Assembly (NCBI GenBank): GCA_052034625.1
Contig: JBPOII010000002.1
Location: 124,001-188,000, forward strand
Length of the DNA stretch: 64,000 nucleotides
Direction: 5' to 3'
Source: JAVBLP01 sp052034625
GTDB taxonomy: Bacteria > Elusimicrobiota > Endomicrobiia > Endomicrobiales > Endomicrobiaceae
How positions within the stretch are numbered: the stretch's first letter is position 1; the number at the start of each line of letters is the position of its first letter. The translations under genes were made by a program, and so were the position numbers. Shown here piece after piece: positions 45,868 to 54,657 of this stretch. The notes under the pieces are model-generated. The model was not told the DNA's origin, did no database searches, and worked only from the letters and a program-made list of their open reading frames with translations.

Positions 45868-46905
45868 TTATATTTTCATGCTTGGAAGTCTGTAGCTGTT
45901 TTTTTCAGTAAACTTAATTATATTCCCCATCATCTCTACAGCTTGGGCAGGATACTGTCCGATAGCTGTTTCAGCTGAAAGCATAACATAATCACTGCCG
46001 TCAATGATAGCATTGGCAACATCGCTGACTTCCGCTCTTGTGGGTATAGGGTTTTCCACCATGCTTTCAAGCATCTGAGTTGCGGTTATAACGAACTTTC
46101 TGCGGGATTTGCATTTTTTGATTATGTATTTCTGTACGACCGGAACAGTCCATAAAGGTATAGAAATTCCCATATCGCCTCTTGCAACCATTATTCCGTC
46201 ACAAAAATCTAAGATTTGCTGAAGATTGTCTATACCGGATCTGTCTTCGATCTTAGCTATAAGTTTACAATTCTTGCATTTCTGCTCTTTCAATATCTCA
46301 ATAAGAGGTTTCATGTCGTCGGCATTTCTTACAAAAGAGTTCGCAATAAAATCCACGCCGTTTTTTATGGCAAAAACCATATCCTCAGCATCTTTCTTTT
46401 CCATCACAGGAAATCTTAGTTTTGCCCCGGGGATATTGATACCTTTATTTGCCTTTAAAAGGTAATCCATCTGTACTTCAGTTATAATCTCGTCCTTTTT
46501 TGAGGATAGTACTTTAAGCTTAAGGTTACCGTCATCAATAAAGATATCAAGGCCTTTCTTTATATCGGTGAAAGGAGCAGAGTAATCTATATGGATCCTT
46601 TTATTGTTTCCAAGAATCTTCTTATTGGTCAGAATAAGTTTTTGTTTCTTTTTTAATTCCGTTTTGCCGTTTTTTATATTACCGACTCTTATTCTGTGTC
46701 CTTCAAGATCGGCAAGGATCTTGATTTTTTTTCTGTATTTTTTGTTTAAAGTTCTTATTAAAGCAAAATCTTTTTCATATTCTTCATAGGTGCCGTGAGA
46801 AAAGTTTAATCTTATCACTGTCATACCGGAGTCCGCCATCTTTTTAAGAAGAGGCAGTGAACGCGTCGCCGGCCCCAATGTACATATTATTCCTGTTTTT
46901 GACAT
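45868..46905 (-). CDS. pyk: Pyruvate kinase without C-terminal domain
   Basis: This 345-residue enzyme transfers phosphate from phosphoenolpyruvate to ADP. Present are the N-terminal GIICTLGPATRSLP, SGMTVIRLNFSHGTYEEYEK and the catalytic segment GIMVARGDMGISIPL (usually VARGDLGVE). The metal-ligand region reads IAKIEDRSGIDNL, and ATQMLESMVENPIPTRAEVSDVANAI matches the ATQMLESM...PTRAEvsDVANAV signature well. DLEGHRIRVG replaces the usual DTKGPEIRTG. The C-terminal regulatory domain (about 120 residues) is absent and the reading frame ends naturally, so it may be a catalytic-only form. It lies 14 bp after trpB2. Confidence 0.88.
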   Translation of the reverse strand: MSKTGIICTLGPATRSLPLLKKMADSGMTVIRLNFSHGTYEEYEKDFALIRTLNKKYRKKIKILADLEGHRIRVGNIKNGKTELKKKQKLILTNKKILGNNKRIHIDYSAPFTDIKKGLDIFIDDGNLKLKVLSSKKDEIITEVQMDYLLKANKGINIPGAKLRFPVMEKKDAEDMVFAIKNGVDFIANSFVRNADDMKPLIEILKEQKCKNCKLIAKIEDRSGIDNLQQILDFCDGIMVARGDMGISIPLWTVPVVQKYIIKKCKSRRKFVITATQMLESMVENPIPTRAEVSDVANAIIDGSDYVMLSAETAIGQYPAQAVEMMGNIIKFTEKNSYRLPSMKI

Positions 46906-46919
46906 TCTCGCTCCCTTGC

Positions 46920-48290
46920 TTATTTTTCTATTTTAGGCAAATGCGTTAATGCTTCCGAAACCTTTTCAGAAGGGTATTCATAATCTGTCATTTTTCCTGA
47001 AAGATAATTGTCATATGCTGACAGATCAAAATGCCCATGTCCCGAAAGGTTAAATAAAATAGTTTTTGATTTTCCTTCTTCTTTTGCTTTTAAAGCTTCA
47101 TTTATTGCGACTCTTATGGCATGGGCCGATTCCGGAGCCGGAAGTATCCCTTCCGTCTGAGCAAACATAATTGCAGCTTCAAAAACTTCGCGCTGTTTTA
47201 CCGGTACAGGCTCAACCATATTATGTTTTACAAGTGCAGATACCAAAGGTGAAGCACCGTGATAACGTAAACCGCCTGCATGTATTCCGCCGGGCGTAAA
47301 AGAGTGTCCTAAAGTATACATTTTAAGAGCAGGCGTAAAACCTGAATTGTCAGCATAGTCATAAGTAAGTATGCCCTTTGAAAGTTTAGGGCATGCTGAA
47401 GGTTCAACGGCTATAGCTCTAAGATTCGGTTTTTTCCCTTGCAGTTTATCCATTATGAAAGGGAAAGCCGTTCCTGAAAAATTTGATCCGCCGCCAAGAC
47501 AAGCTATGACTATATCAGGATAGTCTCCTGCAATTTCAAGCTGTTTTTTAGCTTCAAGACCTATTATTGTTTGGTGCATAGCAACGTGGTTTAATACGCT
47601 GCCAAGCGAATATTTTACATTTTTATGAGTTACAACGTCTTCAATAGCTTCGGAAATAGCCAGACCGAGCGAGCCTTGATAGTCAGGATCTTCTGCAAGC
47701 ACTTTTCTTCCGGTTTCAGTTTGGTCTGAAGGACTTGCAAATACTTGAGCACCATATACCTGCATCAAAGATTTTCTATATGGTTTTTGTTCATAAGAAA
47801 CTTTTACCATATAAACAATGCATTCAAGACTAAACAGTTTGCATGCCATTGAAAGAGCTGAACCCCACTGACCTGCTCCGGTTTCAGTAGCTATTCTTTT
47901 TACGCCTGCCTTCATATTGTAGTAGGCTTGTGCAATAGCTGAATTTGATTTATGGCTGCCTGAAGGACTTACGCTTTCATTTTTAAAATAAATTTTTGCC
48001 GGAGTGTCCAAAAACTTTTCAAGATTTGTTGCTCTTATAAGCGGAGACGGCCTCCAGATTTTATAAGCATCGCGTACTTGCTCGGGAATGTCTATAAATC
48101 TTTCTGTGCTCATCTCCTGTTTTATAATCTCTTCAGTGAATATGGGTTCAAAATCTTTAGCTGTTGCCGGTCTGCCTTCTTTTACATTGTATGGGGGTTC
48201 AAGCGGTTCAGGAAGATCCGCTTGTATATTATACCACTGTTTTGGTATATCCTTTTCGTCTAATATTATTTTTTTTGAATTTGATGACAT
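46920..48290 (-). CDS. trpB: Tryptophan synthase beta chain, TrpB2 type
   Basis: This 456-residue PLP enzyme belongs to the longer TrpB2 branch, which joins serine and indole to make tryptophan or salvages free indole. Features are GRPSPLI-type RPSPLIRATNLEKFL, the PLP-lysine motif SPSGSHKSNSAIAQAYY, GAGQWGSALSMACKLF, the CLGGGSNFSGTAFPF phosphate-binding loop and the late LSGHGHFDL. No trpA accompanies it here. Salvage of indole fits an organism with IorAB for aryl-pyruvates. It is the first gene of the trpB-pyk-membrane-ZIP run and stands divergent to the HU gene. Confidence 0.93.
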   Translation of the reverse strand: MSSNSKKIILDEKDIPKQWYNIQADLPEPLEPPYNVKEGRPATAKDFEPIFTEEIIKQEMSTERFIDIPEQVRDAYKIWRPSPLIRATNLEKFLDTPAKIYFKNESVSPSGSHKSNSAIAQAYYNMKAGVKRIATETGAGQWGSALSMACKLFSLECIVYMVKVSYEQKPYRKSLMQVYGAQVFASPSDQTETGRKVLAEDPDYQGSLGLAISEAIEDVVTHKNVKYSLGSVLNHVAMHQTIIGLEAKKQLEIAGDYPDIVIACLGGGSNFSGTAFPFIMDKLQGKKPNLRAIAVEPSACPKLSKGILTYDYADNSGFTPALKMYTLGHSFTPGGIHAGGLRYHGASPLVSALVKHNMVEPVPVKQREVFEAAIMFAQTEGILPAPESAHAIRVAINEALKAKEEGKSKTILFNLSGHGHFDLSAYDNYLSGKMTDYEYPSEKVSEALTHLPKIEK

Positions 48291-48658
48291 AACTTATCTC
48301 CTTTATTGGTTTCTTTTTATAACAGTTGAGTTTATTTTACTTGTATTGCTGCCATCGGAAACCAGGAGAATCTGTTTTTTTATATTGGAAATTATGTGGT
48401 AAATTAAAATATTTCATAAAAAATATACTAAAAATAGAATTTAATCAAATTAAACCAATTATATACAATAATATAATTGAATGTCAACTATATAGAAAAA
48501 ACACACAAAAACATTAAAAACAAAAAAATGATTGTAAAATAAAGTATTATTGTTTTTTAAAGAATTATTGACAACTTTATTAAAATATATTATAAAATTA
48601 ACGAGTTTATTGAAATTTTTTATAAAGCCGGATAATTTGTTTCGGAGGTATTAATCTG
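48291..48658. other. Divergent intergenic region between trpB2 and hup, with promoter
   Basis: This 368 bp, very AT-rich gap holds no convincing gene. TTGACA at 48568-48573 and TATAAA at 48591-48596 with a 17 bp spacer form a near-perfect sigma70 promoter for the HU gene. The trpB2 promoter is not clear. Confidence 0.75.
48568..48596 (+). promoter_or_regulatory. Sigma70-type promoter for HU gene
   Basis: TTGACA-17-TATAAA matches consensus at 11 of 12 positions. Transcription would start about 55 bases before the ATG. Confidence 0.85.
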
Positions 48659-48931
48659 ATGAAGAAGCCTGATGTCGTAAAACAAGTCGCAGAGGTATCA
48701 GGGTTAACTCAAGGCGATTCCAATAAAGCAATAAAAGCTTTGGTTAAAGTAATACAGGACGGCCTTAAAAACGGAGATGTTATTTCCCTCTCGGGGCTTG
48801 GTTCTTTTCGAGCTAAATCACGCAAAGCTAGACAGGGCAGAAACCCTAAAACTGGCGAAGTGATTCCTGTTCCGCCCGGAAAAAAGGTTTCTTTTAAGCC
48901 CACCACTACACTCAGGAAAATAATTCAATAG
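48659..48931 (+). CDS. hup: HU-family DNA-binding protein
   Basis: This 90-residue histone-like protein bends and compacts DNA as a dimer. The N-terminal helices have KKPDVVKQVAEVSGLTQGDS, and the flexible arm region has the HU/IHF signature GLGSFRAKSRKARQGRNPKTG followed by IPVPPGKKVSFKPTTTLR. All key Arg, Asn, Pro and Gly residues are in place. The ATG at 48659 has TCGGAGG. A strong promoter lies upstream. The aminotransferase gene follows after 12 bp. Confidence 0.96.
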   Translation: MKKPDVVKQVAEVSGLTQGDSNKAIKALVKVIQDGLKNGDVISLSGLGSFRAKSRKARQGRNPKTGEVIPVPPGKKVSFKPTTTLRKIIQ

Positions 48932-48943
48932 TGAAATATTAAA

Positions 48944-50152
48944 ATGATAAATATAGAACCATCAAAAAAACTTGATAAGTTGCCGCCATACCTGTTTACA
49001 AAAATTAATCTTTTAAAAAATGAAGCTTATGCTAAAAATCTTGATGTGATTGATCTCGGGATGGGCAATCCCGATATGCCTACGCCAAATCATATCGTCG
49101 ACAGGCTTTGTGATACAGTCAAGCACCATAAAAACACTCATAGATATCCACAGGCAAAAGGAATGCCGAAGTACAGAAGAGCAGTTACTGAATGGATGGC
49201 AAGAAGATTCGGGGTTTCTCTAGATCCTGAGGGTGAAGTACTTTCTCTTATAGGTTCAAAAGAAGGGATAGCCCATCTTTGTATGGCTTATCTGAATCCC
49301 GGAGATTATGTGCTTGTCTGCGATCCGGCATATCCGGTACATTTTAACGGAGTAGCTCTTGCCGGTGCGAAAATATACTCGATGCCTCTTCTTGAGAAAA
49401 ATGGTTTTCTTCCGGATTTTACAAAAATACCTGAAAAAACAGCTCAAAAAGCCAAGATAATGTTTTTAAATTATCCGAACAATCCTACTGCTGCAGTAGT
49501 TGAAGATAATAATTTCTGGAAAGAAGCTATAAAATTCTGCAAAAAATATAATATTCTGCTTGTTTCTGATAATGCTTATTCAGAATTAACTTTTGGTGAT
49601 TATTGTGCCCCGTCTATTTTTGAGTTTAACGGTGCAAAAGATGTTGCTCTTGAATTTCATTCGTTTTCCAAAACTTTTAATATGGCGGGATGGAGACTTG
49701 GCTGGGTTTGCGGTGACAGACGGCTTATAGGACCTTTAGAAAAATTTAAATCTTTTTTGGATTACGGAGCTCCGACTTTTATGCAGCTTGCAGGTGTTGC
49801 CGCCCTCAATGGTCCGCAGGATTGTGTGAGAGAGACATCATCTATATATGAAAGAAGAATGAAAAAAATGGTGCACGGCCTAAAGAAAATAGGCTGGAAG
49901 TTGGAAGAAACAAAAGGAACCATGTACATATGGGCAGGACTTCCGGACTGCCTTAAAAAAGAAGGTTCGATGAGTTTTGCCGAAAGGCTTGTAAAAGAAA
50001 CCGGTGTTGTGGTTTCTCCGGGAATAGGTTTTGGAAAACACGGCGAAGGTTATGTAAGAATGTCGCTTGTAACACATGACAAGCGTTTTCATGATGCTTT
50101 GCTTAGAATAGGCAAACTTACAAGAGAAGCGGCAAAAATAGAAAAAAAATGA
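48944..50152 (+). CDS. PLP aminotransferase, LL-diaminopimelate/alanine aminotransferase type
   Basis: This 402-residue fold-type I aminotransferase has VIDLGMGNPDMPTP, the MFLNYPNNPTAA block, the FHSFSKTFNMAGWRLGW segment with the PLP-binding Lys, and the late RMSLV substrate-carboxylate Arg. The sequence is close in pattern to the LL-diaminopimelate aminotransferase/AlaC group. The following gene, homoserine dehydrogenase, acts in the aspartate pathway. A role in lysine or threonine/methionine synthesis is therefore likely; alanine or glutamate as donor is possible. The exact specificity cannot be settled from sequence. Confidence 0.85.
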   Translation: MINIEPSKKLDKLPPYLFTKINLLKNEAYAKNLDVIDLGMGNPDMPTPNHIVDRLCDTVKHHKNTHRYPQAKGMPKYRRAVTEWMARRFGVSLDPEGEVLSLIGSKEGIAHLCMAYLNPGDYVLVCDPAYPVHFNGVALAGAKIYSMPLLEKNGFLPDFTKIPEKTAQKAKIMFLNYPNNPTAAVVEDNNFWKEAIKFCKKYNILLVSDNAYSELTFGDYCAPSIFEFNGAKDVALEFHSFSKTFNMAGWRLGWVCGDRRLIGPLEKFKSFLDYGAPTFMQLAGVAALNGPQDCVRETSSIYERRMKKMVHGLKKIGWKLEETKGTMYIWAGLPDCLKKEGSMSFAERLVKETGVVVSPGIGFGKHGEGYVRMSLVTHDKRFHDALLRIGKLTREAAKIEKK

Positions 50153-50347
50153 GCTTAAAAAGCCAACAGGATATAAAATGTTTTTAAAAACGGAAAAAAA
50201 TCTCACCGAAAACTTTGTTTTTCGATAATTTTTCAAAAAAAGATCGGGCAAATCTTTGCAAGAGAATCTAAAATTTTGATTTCCGCAAAAATTTGGGTAT
50301 GATATAGGTCAGATAATTTATTATTTATGTTTTGTATAGAGGAGAAT

Positions 50348-51634
50348 ATGAGTAAAAAGAGTATTAATATAGGATTGATAGGTTACGGCACAGTCGGTAA
50401 AGGTGTTGTAAGAATTCTTGAGCAAAATAAAAAAATAGCTTTGCGTAAAGTTGGAAAACCGATAAAAGTTAAATCAATATGCGATTTGAAAGAAATAGAC
50501 AGACCGGAGCTTTATGTAAAAAATTTCAGGGACATAATAAAAGATCCGGAAATAGACATTATAGTTGAACTTATCGGCGGATATGAACCAGCCAGAACAA
50601 TTATAATTGAAGCTTTGAAAGCCGGCAAAAATGTTATTACGGCAAATAAAGCCGTTCTTGCAAAATATTGGGACCAGATATTCACTGCTGCCCAGGAATG
50701 CCATAAATCTATTTATTATGAGGCTTCCGTCGGCGGTGTTATTCCCGTTGTGCAGGGTTTGTCGGAAGGATTGGCCGGAGAAGAAATTCTTGAGATCAAA
50801 GGCATTCTTAACGGAACTACGAATTTTATTCTAAGCGAAATGACTAATAAAGGCGTTGATTATGAAGAGGCTCTAAAAGGCGCACAGCAGGCAGGTTTTG
50901 CGGAGGCAGATCCGTCTTTTGATGTCAATGGCATAGATACTGCAAATAAACTTGCAATACTTGCTTCTTTAGCTTGGGGCGGATGGGTAAAGGTTAAAGA
51001 TATAGCTGTAAAAGGAATAGCAGATCTGAGTATTGACGATGTTTTAATAGCTAAAGAGTTCGGATATGATATAAAGCTTATAGGAAGTGCTGAAAAAACA
51101 AAAAACGGCATAGATCTGTCCGTACAGCCTTGTCTTGTCCGTCATGATAATGTTTTCGCAACGGTTGAAAACGAATATAATGCGGTAATGATCACAGGAA
51201 AAGATTCCGGCGATGTTCTTTTTTACGGTAAAGGTGCAGGACAAGGACCGGCGGCAAGTGCGGTGGTTTCAGACATTATCAATATGTCGGAATTTATTGT
51301 TACAAATACTGCAGGAATTGTGCCTGATGTTGTTTATGACAAAAGGATTAAAATAAAAATACTTCCTGCCGGGAAAAGTGAAGCCGCTTATTATTTACGT
51401 TTTAATGTTGTAGATAAACCGGGCGTTTTATCAAAAATTTCAGGCATACTCGGCAATAATAAAGTTTCTATTGCCAGCGTTTCACAGCCGGATATGGCCG
51501 ATGACGGCATTACACAGATAATAGTTACGACGCATAAGACTAAGAGAGAAAATCTGGAAAGATCTTTAAAGCAGATCAATGCGGTTAAATCTATAGTAAA
51601 AGCGAAAACCGTCAGGATAAAAATAGAAGGTTAG
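50348..51634 (+). CDS. hom: Homoserine dehydrogenase
   Basis: This 428-residue enzyme reduces aspartate semialdehyde to homoserine with NAD(P)H. The N-terminal Rossmann motif is IGLIGYGTVGKGVV, followed by VITANKAVLAKYW, the catalytic region IKGILNGTTNFILSEM with the invariant Lys and Glu residues downstream, and the GFAEADPSFDVNGIDTANKL block. A C-terminal ACT domain begins near residue 355 (VDKPGVLSKISGIL) and would bind threonine for feedback control. The ATG at 50348 is chosen because of GAGGAGA just upstream; a further upstream start would lack it. A strong terminator follows the gene. Confidence 0.95.
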   Translation: MSKKSINIGLIGYGTVGKGVVRILEQNKKIALRKVGKPIKVKSICDLKEIDRPELYVKNFRDIIKDPEIDIIVELIGGYEPARTIIIEALKAGKNVITANKAVLAKYWDQIFTAAQECHKSIYYEASVGGVIPVVQGLSEGLAGEEILEIKGILNGTTNFILSEMTNKGVDYEEALKGAQQAGFAEADPSFDVNGIDTANKLAILASLAWGGWVKVKDIAVKGIADLSIDDVLIAKEFGYDIKLIGSAEKTKNGIDLSVQPCLVRHDNVFATVENEYNAVMITGKDSGDVLFYGKGAGQGPAASAVVSDIINMSEFIVTNTAGIVPDVVYDKRIKIKILPAGKSEAAYYLRFNVVDKPGVLSKISGILGNNKVSIASVSQPDMADDGITQIIVTTHKTKRENLERSLKQINAVKSIVKAKTVRIKIEG

Positions 51635-51653
51635 ATGTAAAGAAAAATATTGA

Positions 51654-51688
51654 AAAAAGCCGGCATGTCAAATTATGCCGGCTTTTTG
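51654..51688. terminator. Bidirectional terminator between hom and tRNA-Glu
   Basis: A 13 bp stem (51654-51666 with 51675-51687) with flanking A and T runs lies between hom on the plus strand and tRNA-Glu on the minus strand, serving both. Confidence 0.95.
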
Positions 51689-51709
51689 TATTTGTTTAAA
51701 ATATAAAGC

Positions 51710-51786
51710 TGGCGCCGCCAACGGGATTCGAACCCGTGATCTTCGCCTTGAGAGGGCGATGTCCTGAACCGCTAGACGATGGCGGC
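51710..51786 (-). tRNA. tRNA-Glu (anticodon CTC)
   Basis: The minus-strand sequence folds as a complete cloverleaf: acceptor GCCGCCA with TGGCGGC, a D arm GTCTAGCGGTTCAGGAC, anticodon stem TCGCC/GGCGA with loop CTCTCAA giving anticodon CTC, and a T arm ACGGGTTCGAATCCCGT. The CCA end is encoded (51710-51712 on the plus strand as TGG). The anticodon reads GAG codons. It has a close minus-strand promoter and shares a terminator with hom. Confidence 0.97.
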
Positions 51787-51797
51787 AACTGAAAAAT

Positions 51798-51826
51798 ATT
51801 ATATATTATAAGTAAATTTCTTTCAA
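51798..51826 (-). promoter_or_regulatory. Promoter for tRNA-Glu
   Basis: On the minus strand TTGAAA (51826-51821) and TATAAT (51803-51798) are separated by 17 bp. The tRNA begins 12 bases beyond the -10 box. Confidence 0.8.
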
Positions 51827-51837
51827 TTGATTAATTG

Positions 51838-51846
51838 TGATATAAT
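51838..51846 (+). promoter_or_regulatory. Extended -10 element just before rtcB
   Basis: TGATATAAT at 51838-51846 is a perfect extended -10 (TGnTATAAT) ending 7 bases before the rtcB ATG. Transcription starting at the usual distance would give an essentially leaderless mRNA. The element overlaps the divergent tRNA-Glu promoter region. Confidence 0.6.
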
Positions 51847-51853
51847 AAACAGT

Positions 51854-53266
51854 ATGGAAATAAATAAAATAAACGATTTTAAATGGGAAATAAGGCAAGA
51901 GGGACAGATGAATGTCCCGGCTTATATTTATGGAACAAGAGAGATAGTAGAAAGTGCAAATCAAGAAAAAGCGCTTGCTCAAGCTGTAAATGTGGCCTGC
52001 CTTCCCGGAATTGTAGATGCCTCTTTGGCAATGCCTGATATTCATTGGGGATATGGTTTTCCAATTGGCGGCGTTGCGGCTTTTGACTTAAATAAAGGAG
52101 TGATATCGCCCGGAGGCATCGGATACGATATTAATTGCGGCGTCAGACTTTTGTCTATCGGGGAAGATCCTTTAAAATTTGCCGATAAGATATATGAAAT
52201 TGCTGCAAAGATATTTAATAAAGTGCCATCAGGCATCGGCTCTTCAGGTGCTGTAAAACTTCAAAAACGCGATCTTAAAGAAATAGCACATAAAGGCAGC
52301 CGCTGGGCTCTTGAAGCGGGTTTTGCAACGGAAGACGATCTCGATAAAACAGAAGAGAACGGCTGTATTAAAGGTGCTGATATTGAAAATGTCAGCAAGC
52401 GTGCTATAGAAAGAGGCGTTCCGCAGCTGGGAACTCTAGGTTCTGGCAATCATTTTATAGAGATACAGAAAGTTACGGACATTTATGATGAAGAGGCTGC
52501 TAAAGTTTTCGGTATAGAAAAAAATTCCTTTGTTATAATGCTGCATACCGGTTCAAGAGGTTTTGGTTATCAAATATGTGATGACAGTATTTCCGCTATG
52601 CAAAAAGCCGTAAAAAAGTACGGTATAGAAGTTCCGGACAAACAGCTTTGCTGTGCGCCTATAAACTCTGAAGAAGGAAAAGCGTATTTTTCAAGTATGG
52701 CATGTGCGGCAAATTTTGCTTGGGCAAACCGACAGATGATAACTCATTTAATAAGAGAGGTTTTCAAAGAAAGCGGTTTTGATGAAAAAGAGATAAAAAC
52801 TGTTTATGATATTGCACACAATATAGGAAAAATAGAAGAGCATAATGGCAAAAAAGTGCTTGTTCACAGAAAAGGTGCAACAAGAGCTTTTGCGGCAGGA
52901 AGTCCTGAACTGCCTCAGGCTTATAAAAAGTACGGACAGCCTGCACTTGTTCCGGGTTCTATGGGAACAGCATCATATGTCTTGCGCGGAACACAAAAAA
53001 CCATGCAGGAAACTTTCGGTTCATTATGCCACGGGGCAGGAAGAGTAAAGAGCAGAACTGCCGCTTTAAAAAGTGTCAATGCGAGAGAGCTTAAAGATTC
53101 TCTTGAGCAGCGCGGTATAAAAATATTTACTGATTCTTTAAGAACGATTTCAGAAGAAAGCCCGGCTGCTTATAAAGATATTGACGCTGTCGTATCTTCT
53201 TGTGAAGGCGCTGGTATTGCGGAAAAAATAGCTAGAATGAAGCCAGCGGCTGTTGTTAAAGGGTAA
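51854..53266 (+). CDS. rtcB: RNA-splicing ligase RtcB
   Basis: This 471-residue GTP-dependent ligase joins RNA 2',3'-cyclic phosphate and 5'-OH ends. Signatures are SLAMPDIHWGYGFPIGGVAAF, the GGIGYDINCGVRLL segment with Asp and Cys metal ligands, TLGSGNHFIEIQ, MLHTGSRGFGYQI and the guanylylation region HGAGRVKSR with the conserved His. No archease gene is nearby. The ATG at 51854 has no Shine-Dalgarno but is preceded by an extended -10; a TTG at 51827 upstream is less likely. Confidence 0.95.
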   Translation: MEINKINDFKWEIRQEGQMNVPAYIYGTREIVESANQEKALAQAVNVACLPGIVDASLAMPDIHWGYGFPIGGVAAFDLNKGVISPGGIGYDINCGVRLLSIGEDPLKFADKIYEIAAKIFNKVPSGIGSSGAVKLQKRDLKEIAHKGSRWALEAGFATEDDLDKTEENGCIKGADIENVSKRAIERGVPQLGTLGSGNHFIEIQKVTDIYDEEAAKVFGIEKNSFVIMLHTGSRGFGYQICDDSISAMQKAVKKYGIEVPDKQLCCAPINSEEGKAYFSSMACAANFAWANRQMITHLIREVFKESGFDEKEIKTVYDIAHNIGKIEEHNGKKVLVHRKGATRAFAAGSPELPQAYKKYGQPALVPGSMGTASYVLRGTQKTMQETFGSLCHGAGRVKSRTAALKSVNARELKDSLEQRGIKIFTDSLRTISEESPAAYKDIDAVVSSCEGAGIAEKIARMKPAAVVKG

Positions 53267-53305
53267 AAAATACTAAATAAAATGTAAAGGTAATAGGGAG
53301 AGAAG

Positions 53306-54583
53306 ATGTTAGACATCAAGATAATCAGAGAAAACGTAAAAGAAGCAACAAAAGCTATGGAAAACAGAAATCAAAATGTAAATTTTGACCAGCTGCTTGC
53401 ATGGGACAATGAAAGAAAAAATGTCATAGGTGAAATTGAGCAGATGAGGCTCAAAAGAAATAAAGAGTCTGAAGAAATTGGAAAACTCAAAAGAGAAGGA
53501 AAAGAACCGTCTAAAGAGCTTCTTTCTGAAATTAATGATATAAGAGACAGAATTCAAGAAAAAGAAAAACATCTTCTTATGATAGAAAGCCAAATGGAAG
53601 ATTTTCTATTAATGCTGCCAAATATTCCGGATGAAAGTGTTCCTGCAGGAAAAGATGAAAAAGATAATAAGATAGTAAAGTTTTCGGGAGACCCGATAAG
53701 GTTTCCGTTTAAAGCAAAACATCATTGGGAACTGGGAGAAAGTCTTGGAATACTGGATTTTACAACAGCTTCAAAAATATCAGGGGCACGTTTTTCTGTA
53801 TTGAGAAATGAAGGATGTGCGCTTGAAAGAGCGATAATCAGTTTTTTTATTGATACCCACAAAGAAAACGGTTATTCAGAAATAATGACACCGTATCTTG
53901 TCAATCAGCTTTCTATGAGAGGAACAGGACAGCTTCCTAAATTTGAAGAAGATGCTTTCAAGTGTTCCAATGACGATCTCTATTTAATTCCTACGGCAGA
54001 AGTACCTGTAACCAATATTTACAGAGATGATGTGCTTGATGAGTCTGAGCTGCCGAAAAAATATGTTTCTTATTCTGCATGTTTTAGAAGAGAAGCGGGC
54101 TCTTATGGAAAAGACACTAAAGGTTTGATAAGGAATCATCAATTCAATAAAGTTGAATTAGTTAAGTTCGTTAAACCTGAATATTCTATGAACGAACTAG
54201 AATCTCTTGTTGTTGATGCAGGCAGAGTTCTCGAAAAATTAGGACTTCCTTATAGAGTTGCTCTTTTATGCAGCGGCGACATGGGTTTCTCTTCAGCAAA
54301 AACTTACGATCTTGAAGTTTGGCTTGCTGCTGACAACGGGTACAGAGAAATTTCTTCATGCTCAAATTTTAAAGATTTTCAGGCAAGAAGAATGAACATA
54401 AAGATGAAATATAAAGACGGAAAGAAAAGAGAATTCCTTCACACGCTGAACGGTTCCGGTGTAGCGGTAGGAAGAACATTTGCGGCTATACTTGAAAATT
54501 TCCAGCAGGAAGACGGATCTGTTATAATACCGGAAGTTTTAAGAAAGTATACCGGCTTTGACATTATAAAACCTAAAAAATAA
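53306..54583 (+). CDS. serS: Serine-tRNA ligase
   Basis: This 425-residue class II aminoacyl-tRNA synthetase charges tRNA-Ser. The N-terminal coiled coil (residues about 27-100, including IEQMRLKRNKESEEIGKLKR) binds the long variable arm of tRNA-Ser. The catalytic core has motif 2 FRREAGSYGKDTKGLIRNHQF and motif 3 NGSGVAVGRTFAAILENFQ. The serine-binding TAEVPVTN is present. Length is standard. GGGAGAGAAG precedes the ATG. A terminator follows the gene. Confidence 0.97.
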   Translation: MLDIKIIRENVKEATKAMENRNQNVNFDQLLAWDNERKNVIGEIEQMRLKRNKESEEIGKLKREGKEPSKELLSEINDIRDRIQEKEKHLLMIESQMEDFLLMLPNIPDESVPAGKDEKDNKIVKFSGDPIRFPFKAKHHWELGESLGILDFTTASKISGARFSVLRNEGCALERAIISFFIDTHKENGYSEIMTPYLVNQLSMRGTGQLPKFEEDAFKCSNDDLYLIPTAEVPVTNIYRDDVLDESELPKKYVSYSACFRREAGSYGKDTKGLIRNHQFNKVELVKFVKPEYSMNELESLVVDAGRVLEKLGLPYRVALLCSGDMGFSSAKTYDLEVWLAADNGYREISSCSNFKDFQARRMNIKMKYKDGKKREFLHTLNGSGVAVGRTFAAILENFQQEDGSVIIPEVLRKYTGFDIIKPKK

Positions 54584-54605
54584 AATTCTAAAATAATTAA
54601 AAAAT

Positions 54606-54638
54606 AAAAAAACCGCCTTTTGTAAGGGCGGTTTTTTT
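54606..54638. terminator. Bidirectional terminator between serS and the Lys-rich gene
   Basis: A CCGCC/GGCGG core with A7 and T7 arms (54606-54620 with 54624-54638) stands between converging genes. Confidence 0.92.
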
Positions 54639-54657
54639 ATAGAAATTTTAATGCAGC

